In this document: in pieces, positions 61,118-64,000 of the stretch
Layout of the letters: every line of letters begins with the position of its first letter
Numbering within the stretch: position 1 is the first letter of the stretch
From: Porphyromonas vaginalis
Lineage (GTDB): Bacteria; Bacteroidota; Bacteroidia; Bacteroidales; Porphyromonadaceae
Direction: 5' to 3'
DNA length: 64,000 nucleotides
Assembly (NCBI RefSeq): GCF_958301595.1
Contig: NZ_CATQJU010000001.1
Span: 2,232,001-2,296,000, forward strand
Position numbers and translations under genes: made by a program
The notes under the pieces: model-generated
Databases searched by the model: none
What the model was told of the DNA's origin: nothing
Seen by the model: the letters and a program-made list of their open reading frames with translations, nothing else

Positions 61118-61148
61118 AGAGGAGGCTGTTGCCACAACAGCCTCCTCT
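61118..61148 (+). terminator. Strong stem-loop just after the CRISPR array
   Basis: AGAGGAGGCTGTTG (61118-61131) pairs perfectly with CAACAGCCTCCTCT (61135-61148) over a 3-nt loop, followed by TGTTGT. It lies 30 bp after the truncated last repeat and probably ends the pre-crRNA transcript. Confidence 0.7.
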
Positions 61149-61185
61149 TGTTGTCATACGCCTTGCTGTGACGGGAACGGACACA

Positions 61186-61251
61186 CCGATGGTCTGCGTC
61201 CGTGCCGGGGCTTCCCACTAAGGGCTGCACGTGAGCCTTGCGGAGTTGAGA
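61186..61251 (+). repeat. Direct repeat flanking the CRISPR array, right copy
   Basis: Partner of 59911-59976, in the same orientation. From 61252 to 61439 I see only the gyrA leader; it has TATTTTTC near 61287, one base off the TAnnTTTG box. Confidence 0.8.
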
Positions 61252-61439
61252 CTAGGGCGGATCTTCATCGGATAGAGATATTTTTCGTAACTTAGCCATC
61301 TGAAAGTAGAGGTCTCTCTCGGCTTTTAGCTCGATGAGTGACACCTGCTGGGTGTGGGTGGACAACTCGGAGGGGGCACTTCTCTCGGAGTCTCGTCTAC
61401 CAGCCTCTACAACCAAGCGAATAAAACACAATTGACTCT

Positions 61440-64000
61440 ATGGAAGATAGTATAGATAGGATTATCCCGGTGGATATTGAGGACGAAATGAAGACCTCTT
61501 ACATTGACTACTCAATGTCTGTCATCGTATCTCGTGCACTACCCGATGTGCGTGATGGTCTCAAGCCTGTGCATCGTCGTGTACTCTACTCGATGAATGA
61601 GAGTGGCAATACCTATAATAATCCTACCCGTAAGTGTGCACGCGCCGTCGGTGATATATTAGGTAAGTATCACCCCCATGGCGACAGCTCCGTATATAAC
61701 ACATTGGTACGTCTCGCACAGGGCTGGAACATGCGTTACCCGCTCGTACAGGGACAGGGTAACTTCGGCTCTATCGACGGAGACTCACCCGCTGCGATGC
61801 GTTACACGGAGTCGAGGCTCAACCAGTTTGCACAGGAGATGCTCCGTGACATTGACATGGAGACGGTGGACTTTCAGGACAACTTCGACGGAGACTTCCA
61901 GGAGCCTACTGTACTACCTTGTCGCATCCCGAACCTCCTGATCAATGGTGCTGCTGGTATCGCCGTCGGTATGGCGACCAATATGGCTCCGCACAACCTT
62001 ACTGAGACGCTGAACGCTTGTATCGCTTACATCGATGCGCGTGGCGAGATCACGGTCGATGAACTGATGCAGTATGTCAAGGCGCCTGACTTCCCCACGG
62101 GCGGTGTCATCTACGGCTACGAGGGGGTCAAAGAGGCCTTCCACACAGGCCGCGGACGTATCGTGATACGTGGCAAGGCTGACATAGAGGAGCACCACGG
62201 CCATGAGCAGATCATCATCCGTGAGATACCTTATCAGGTACGCAAGAGCGATATGGTCGCTAAGATCGCCCAGCTGGTCAACGAGAAGAAGATCGACGGC
62301 ATCAGCGACATCTCTGATGAGTCGAGCAATAAGGGTATCCGCATTGTCATCGATATAAAGAAGGATGCCAACGCTGGCGTCGTACTCAACTACCTATATA
62401 AGTACTCCGACCTGGAGAGCTACTTCAGCGTCAATAACATTGCGCTAGTCCATGGTCGCCCTCGTCTGCTCAACCTTAAGGATCTCATCGGCCACTTCGT
62501 CGATCACCGCCACGAGGTGGTGACACGTCGTGCGCAGTATGAGCTTCGCAAGGCTCAGGAGCGTATCCACATCTTGGAGGGCTTGATCATTGCCGTAGAC
62601 AACATTGACGAGGTCATACGCATCATCCGCTCTAGTGAGGAGACTCGCGAGGCGATGAATCGACTGATGGAGGCTTTCAACCTCTCGGAGCTACAAGCTC
62701 GTGCTATCGTCGATATGCGTCTGCGACAGCTCACAAAGCTCGATATTGACAAGTTGGAGCATGAGTACAATGAGCTCAAGGAGCGTATCGACTACCTAAA
62801 CCTCTTCCTCAGCGACATCAATATGCGTATGGAGAAGATCCAGGAGGAGTGCCGTGAGATCATCGATAAGTATGGCGATGAGCGTCGCTCGGAGATCGTA
62901 TATGCTTCGGAAGACTTGAATCCTGAGGACTTCTACGCTGATGAGGATATGGTCATCACCATCTCTCACCTAGGATATATCAAGCGTACACCCCTCTCGG
63001 AGTTCCGCACACAGACGCGTGGCGGTGTCGGGGTCAAGGGTGCCGATAGTCGTGACGAGGACTTTGTCGAGTACATCTACTCAGCGACGATGCACGCTAC
63101 GATGATGCTCTTTACCGCTACGGGACGTGTCTACTGGCTTAGGGTCTTTGAGATACCCGAAGGCTCCAAGAGCTCTAAGGGCAGACATATCCAGAACCTA
63201 CTAGACCTAGACGAGGAGAATCGTGTCACGGCTTTCCTACGTATTAAGAACTTGACAACCGATGAGGAGTTTGTCAATACTCACTACCTTGTCTTCGCTA
63301 CTGAGCATGGCTTGATCAAGAAGACGCTTCTAGCGCACTACGCCAACCCACGCAAGACGGGTGTCCGCGCGATCAACCTACGTGACGATGATCAGGTCGT
63401 TTCGGTGGCTCTCTCTAATGGTAACTGCGAGATCTTCCTTGCCAACCGCAATGGACGCTGTGTCCGCTTTAACGAGCAGGAGGTGCGTCCTATGGGTCGC
63501 ACAGCGACAGGCGTTCGTGGCATTCGTCTCGATAACGATCCCAACGACAAGGTGGTCGGTATGGTCGTACATCGCCTGAAGAACAGCGACGAGACGATCC
63601 TCGTCATCAGCGAGAAGGGCTATGGCAAGCGTTCGCTCATCGATGACTACCGCATCACGAAGCGTGGTGCCAAGGGTGTCAAGACGATCAACGTGACCGA
63701 CAAGACGGGTCAGCTCATCGATATACGTGCCGTAGAGGATGACGACAACATCATGATCATCAATAAGAGTGGCGTCGCTATACGTCTCTCGATGGAGCAA
63801 GTACGTGTCATGGGACGCGCTACTCAGGGGGTCAAGATGATAGATCTCAATAAACGATCGGACGAAATAGCATCTATATGTAATGTAGTGGCTGAGGAAG
63901 AGGAGCCAGAGCTGCTTGACGAGGCTGACCTGGACGACCCCTCGGAGTTTGTTCCCCAGGAGGAGGATCTACAAGGATCAGACCCAGACGAGGAGCTAGA
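61440..64000 (+). CDS. gyrA: DNA gyrase subunit A, 3' end cut by window edge
   Basis: About 853 codons from ATG 61440-61442, open to the window edge. The N-terminus RIIPVDIEDEMKTSYIDYSM leads into the winged-helix/tower region with the catalytic tyrosine Tyr122 (AAMRYTESRL). The resistance-determining region reads HPHGDSSVYNTLVRLAQ, with Ser83 and Asn87 in E. coli numbering. The C-terminal beta-pinwheel contains a GyrA-box-like QTRGGVG (E. coli QRRGGKG), supporting GyrA over ParC. The final visible part is a long Asp/Glu-rich tail. Gyrase adds negative supercoils with GyrB (gene at 52410). Few codons seem to be missing. Confidence 0.95.
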   Translation, partial: MEDSIDRIIPVDIEDEMKTSYIDYSMSVIVSRALPDVRDGLKPVHRRVLYSMNESGNTYNNPTRKCARAVGDILGKYHPHGDSSVYNTLVRLAQGWNMRYPLVQGQGNFGSIDGDSPAAMRYTESRLNQFAQEMLRDIDMETVDFQDNFDGDFQEPTVLPCRIPNLLINGAAGIAVGMATNMAPHNLTETLNACIAYIDARGEITVDELMQYVKAPDFPTGGVIYGYEGVKEAFHTGRGRIVIRGKADIEEHHGHEQIIIREIPYQVRKSDMVAKIAQLVNEKKIDGISDISDESSNKGIRIVIDIKKDANAGVVLNYLYKYSDLESYFSVNNIALVHGRPRLLNLKDLIGHFVDHRHEVVTRRAQYELRKAQERIHILEGLIIAVDNIDEVIRIIRSSEETREAMNRLMEAFNLSELQARAIVDMRLRQLTKLDIDKLEHEYNELKERIDYLNLFLSDINMRMEKIQEECREIIDKYGDERRSEIVYASEDLNPEDFYADEDMVITISHLGYIKRTPLSEFRTQTRGGVGVKGADSRDEDFVEYIYSATMHATMMLFTATGRVYWLRVFEIPEGSKSSKGRHIQNLLDLDEENRVTAFLRIKNLTTDEEFVNTHYLVFATEHGLIKKTLLAHYANPRKTGVRAINLRDDDQVVSVALSNGNCEIFLANRNGRCVRFNEQEVRPMGRTATGVRGIRLDNDPNDKVVGMVVHRLKNSDETILVISEKGYGKRSLIDDYRITKRGAKGVKTINVTDKTGQLIDIRAVEDDDNIMIINKSGVAIRLSMEQVRVMGRATQGVKMIDLNKRSDEIASICNVVAEEEEPELLDEADLDDPSEFVPQEEDLQGSDPDEEL

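Noticed and set aside
61674-61740. Asn at the position equivalent to E. coli GyrA Asp87, a fluoroquinolone-resistance site
   Set aside because: Position 87 differs naturally between phyla, and the whole segment looks native. Without close relatives to compare, calling this resistance would be over-reading.

Overview
The window reads as chromosomal DNA of an anaerobic member of the Bacteroidota, most like a Porphyromonas (inference). Signs seen here are: repeated TAnnTTTG -7 promoter boxes typical of this phylum; a PorW/SprE lipoprotein of the type IX secretion system; a fused MurF-alanine racemase next to a GSCFA gene; the DUF6089-uppS-bamA-ompH-ompH order; a three-gene fumarate reductase; and genes for histidine breakdown. 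Almost all genes from 1 to 49.4 kb lie on the minus strand, except the IS elements (6.3-9.2 kb) and a DUF438/DUF1858 pair (43.8-45.3 kb). From 49.9 kb to the end they lie on the plus strand.

Layout. 0-6 kb: partial CoA-transferase, YqhD-like alcohol dehydrogenase, ppx-ppk polyphosphate genes, UDP-glucose dehydrogenase. 6.2-9.4 kb: an array of 22-bp palindromic modules split by an IS3-family element, which is itself split by an ISL3-family element. 9.4-16.5 kb: outer-membrane biogenesis operon. 16.6-21.8 kb: mrp, trmB, a small acidic protein, meaB and two DUF1573 proteins. 21.8-22.9 kb: a gene-free stretch holding a MITE-like element, palindrome arrays and heptamer repeats. 22.9-32 kb: fluoride channel, fumarate reductase (frdCAB) and hut genes, with a 9-bp periodic CTAG element between ftcD and hutI. 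32-37.6 kb: murF-alr, GSCFA and a pair of unknown outer-membrane-like proteins. 37.6-49.4 kb: a second palindrome array, porW, a pyruvoyl arginine decarboxylase/rpiB operon, DUF488, a hemerythrin/PAS regulator and ruvB-xseA-nucleotidase. 49.5-59.5 kb: MATE pump, prmA, gyrB, three glycosyltransferases and an LtaS-like sulfatase-fold protein. 59.5-61.4 kb: another palindrome array and a CRISPR array of 14 repeats without cas genes, inside a pair of similar ~66-bp direct repeats. 61.4 kb to the end: gyrA, cut by the window edge.

The main undescribed-looking content is between genes: (1) arrays of short palindromes with an exact 21-22 bp period in two sequence flavours at several sites, two of them sharing the same head sequence; (2) heptamer tandem repeats (GTTAGAG-like) at four sites; (3) a CTAG motif repeated every 9 bp inside a long inverted repeat; (4) a 72-nt nested hairpin between the DUF1573 genes; (5) the orphan CRISPR array, in which several spacers contain perfect short inverted repeats. 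Metabolically the genes suggest an amino-acid fermenter that removes electrons through fumarate reductase, breaks down histidine, stores polyphosphate and exports proteins by type IX secretion.
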